In this document: piece by piece, positions 4,880 through 6,120 of the stretch | Layout of the letters: the number at the start of each line of letters is the position of its first letter | Numbering within the stretch: position 1 is the first letter of the stretch | The notes under the pieces: model-generated | What the model saw: only the letters and a program-made list of their open reading frames with translations | What the model was told of the DNA's origin: nothing | Databases searched by the model: none | Translations under genes and position numbers: made by a program | Source of the DNA: Actinomycetota bacterium | Lineage (GTDB): Bacteria; Actinomycetota; Actinomycetes; S36-B12; UBA5976 | Direction: 5' to 3' | Length of the DNA: 6,120 nt | Assembly: GCA_009923375.1 (NCBI GenBank) | Contig: RFTO01000074.1 | Coordinates: 1 to 6,120, forward strand

Positions 4880-6120
4880 GTGATTACGGCAAGTGAGTCA
4901 TCCGCGCCGGGCTATCCCTCCCCGTTGGGTGGCCGCGTGTATGCAGATGGTCTCAATGTGAGCGTTCGCGTCCCCGAGCTCGCAACTGACGTGATTGTTT
5001 CGATTGCCGAGGACTCACCGAACGCGGAGTCGGGCACGCACTCCTGGCGCCATGTTCGGCTTACTTCCCGAACCGGCGATGTGGTCCACGGATGGATTCC
5101 TGGTGTCGGCGCTGGCACTCGTTACGGCATCCGTGTGGTCGGCCCGTGGGATCCCGCCCACGGCATGAGATTTAATTCGGCAAAGTTGCTCGTTGACCCG
5201 TACGCCATGGCTGTAGAGGGCTCATGGGATGGGCACTCCAGTTGTTTTGGCTATGTGTTTGGTCACGAGCTGACGCGCAACGACGAAGATTCAGCGGAGC
5301 ATGTGCCGCTGAGCGTGGTCGTTGATCCTGCCGATGCGGAGCACTACGACTGGTCGGGGGATGCTCGGCCGCGCACTCCCCTAGCTGAATCTGTGATCTA
5401 CGAAGTCCACGTTAAGGGCTTCACCACACTTCATCCGGATGTGCCCGAGCATCTGCGAGGCACTTACGCGGGGCTCGCGCATCCTGCCGCAATCGACCAT
5501 CTGACCAACCTCGGTGTCACTGCCGTGGAGTTGTTGCCTGTCTATGAAACCGGCGATGAAGCACATCTGATCAAGACTGGCTTGTCTAATTACTGGGGAT
5601 ACAACCCGGTCTCGTGGTTTGCCCCTCGAGGAATGTTCAGCGCTAGCGGGGCTGGTGGCAGCCAAGTTCGCGAGTTCAAGGACATGGTCAAAGCCCTGCA
5701 CGCTGCCCGAATCGAGGTCATCCTCGACGTGGTCTACAACCACACATGTGAAGCCGGCTCACTTGGACCCACACTCTCGTGGCGCGGAATCGATGAAGGT
5801 GCTTATTACATGCGCAGTCATAACGGTTTCGCGCAGGTGGACTGCACCGGCTGCGGAAACACCATCGATGCCACCAACCCCGCCGCCATGACCATGATCT
5901 TGGATTCACTTCGCTACTGGGTCACGCAGATGCACGTAGACGGCTTCCGTTTCGATCTGGCGCCGCAGTTAGCGCGTACCAGCACAGGAATCGACATGCT
6001 GTCCGCGTGCATGAGCGCCATCAGCGCCGATCCTGTGCTTCGCGATGTGAAACTCATCGCCGAGCCGTGGGATATCGGCCCTGGTGGATACCAACTGGGT
6101 AACTTCCCCGCGCAGTGGTC
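4880..6120 (+). CDS. glgX: Glycogen debranching enzyme, GlgX/isoamylase type (GH13), 3' end outside the window
   Basis: The frame from GTG 4880 stays open to the edge: 413 full codons of a protein that usually has about 650-750. It hydrolyses alpha-1,6 branches in glycogen or limit dextrins in the cytoplasm. Residues about 10-110 form the N-terminal CBM48-like domain, ending with the GPWDPAHGMRFNSAK/LLVDPYA block (88-109). The GH13 barrel follows: VIYEVHVKGFT (172-182), NYWGYNP (237-243), region I DVVYNHT (283-289), the isoamylase/GlgX TGCGNT motif (323-328), region II DGFRFDLA (354-361) with predicted nucleophile D359, and region III AEPWD (394-398) with predicted acid/base E395. The third catalytic aspartate lies beyond the edge. 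TGCGNT and AEPWD favour GlgX/TreX over branching enzyme, pullulanase or TreZ. AGGAG at 4870 supports the start. It is divergent from the protease gene and so probably regulated separately; its downstream partners are not visible. Confidence 0.93.
   Translation, partial: MITASESSAPGYPSPLGGRVYADGLNVSVRVPELATDVIVSIAEDSPNAESGTHSWRHVRLTSRTGDVVHGWIPGVGAGTRYGIRVVGPWDPAHGMRFNSAKLLVDPYAMAVEGSWDGHSSCFGYVFGHELTRNDEDSAEHVPLSVVVDPADAEHYDWSGDARPRTPLAESVIYEVHVKGFTTLHPDVPEHLRGTYAGLAHPAAIDHLTNLGVTAVELLPVYETGDEAHLIKTGLSNYWGYNPVSWFAPRGMFSASGAGGSQVREFKDMVKALHAARIEVILDVVYNHTCEAGSLGPTLSWRGIDEGAYYMRSHNGFAQVDCTGCGNTIDATNPAAMTMILDSLRYWVTQMHVDGFRFDLAPQLARTSTGIDMLSACMSAISADPVLRDVKLIAEPWDIGPGGYQLGNFPAQW

Noticed and set aside
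5381..5743. A 120-codon minus-strand open frame within glgX
   Set aside because: It is antisense to conserved GH13 motifs on the plus strand and has no independent support.

Overview
The window looks like ordinary chromosome from a high-GC Gram-positive bacterium, most likely an actinomycete (Actinomycetota). The reasons are a base composition near 60% GC (four hand-counted lines gave 58-65%), frequent GTG starts, actinobacterial-style protein sequences, and the order etfB-etfA-cysteine desulfurase-mnmA. From memory, that order is also found in mycobacteria. I cannot name a species. No tRNA, rRNA, CRISPR array, insertion sequence or phage gene is visible.

Layout. Positions 1-4803 are read entirely on the minus strand. 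In transcription order they hold a secreted matrixin-like zinc metalloprotease (4803-3979), an enoyl-CoA hydratase of the crotonase family (3922-3086), electron transfer flavoprotein beta (3028-2252) and alpha (2240-1314), a NifS/IscS-type cysteine desulfurase (1252-80), and the first 27 codons of the tRNA 2-thiouridylase MnmA (83 to the left edge). Gaps are 56, 57, about 11 and 73 or fewer bases, with a 4-base overlap at the last junction, so much of this run could be one transcript. At 4880 a divergent plus-strand gene begins and runs off the right edge: a GlgX-type glycogen debranching enzyme with 413 complete codons present. A 76-bp divergent intergenic region separates the two directions.

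How the genes fit together. The crotonase and the ETF heterodimer belong to acyl-CoA oxidation: ETF takes electrons from acyl-CoA dehydrogenases, and the hydratase acts on the enoyl-CoA they produce. The desulfurase and MnmA form a second unit, in which sulfur from cysteine is passed to MnmA to make 2-thiouridine at the wobble position of tRNAs. GlgX belongs to glycogen/alpha-glucan metabolism and is transcribed separately.

I see no clearly new biological system. The least understood gene is the secreted metalloprotease. The other points worth checking are the clustered start codons of etfA, a hairpin-forming gap between etfA and the desulfurase, and the uncertain start of the crotonase gene.
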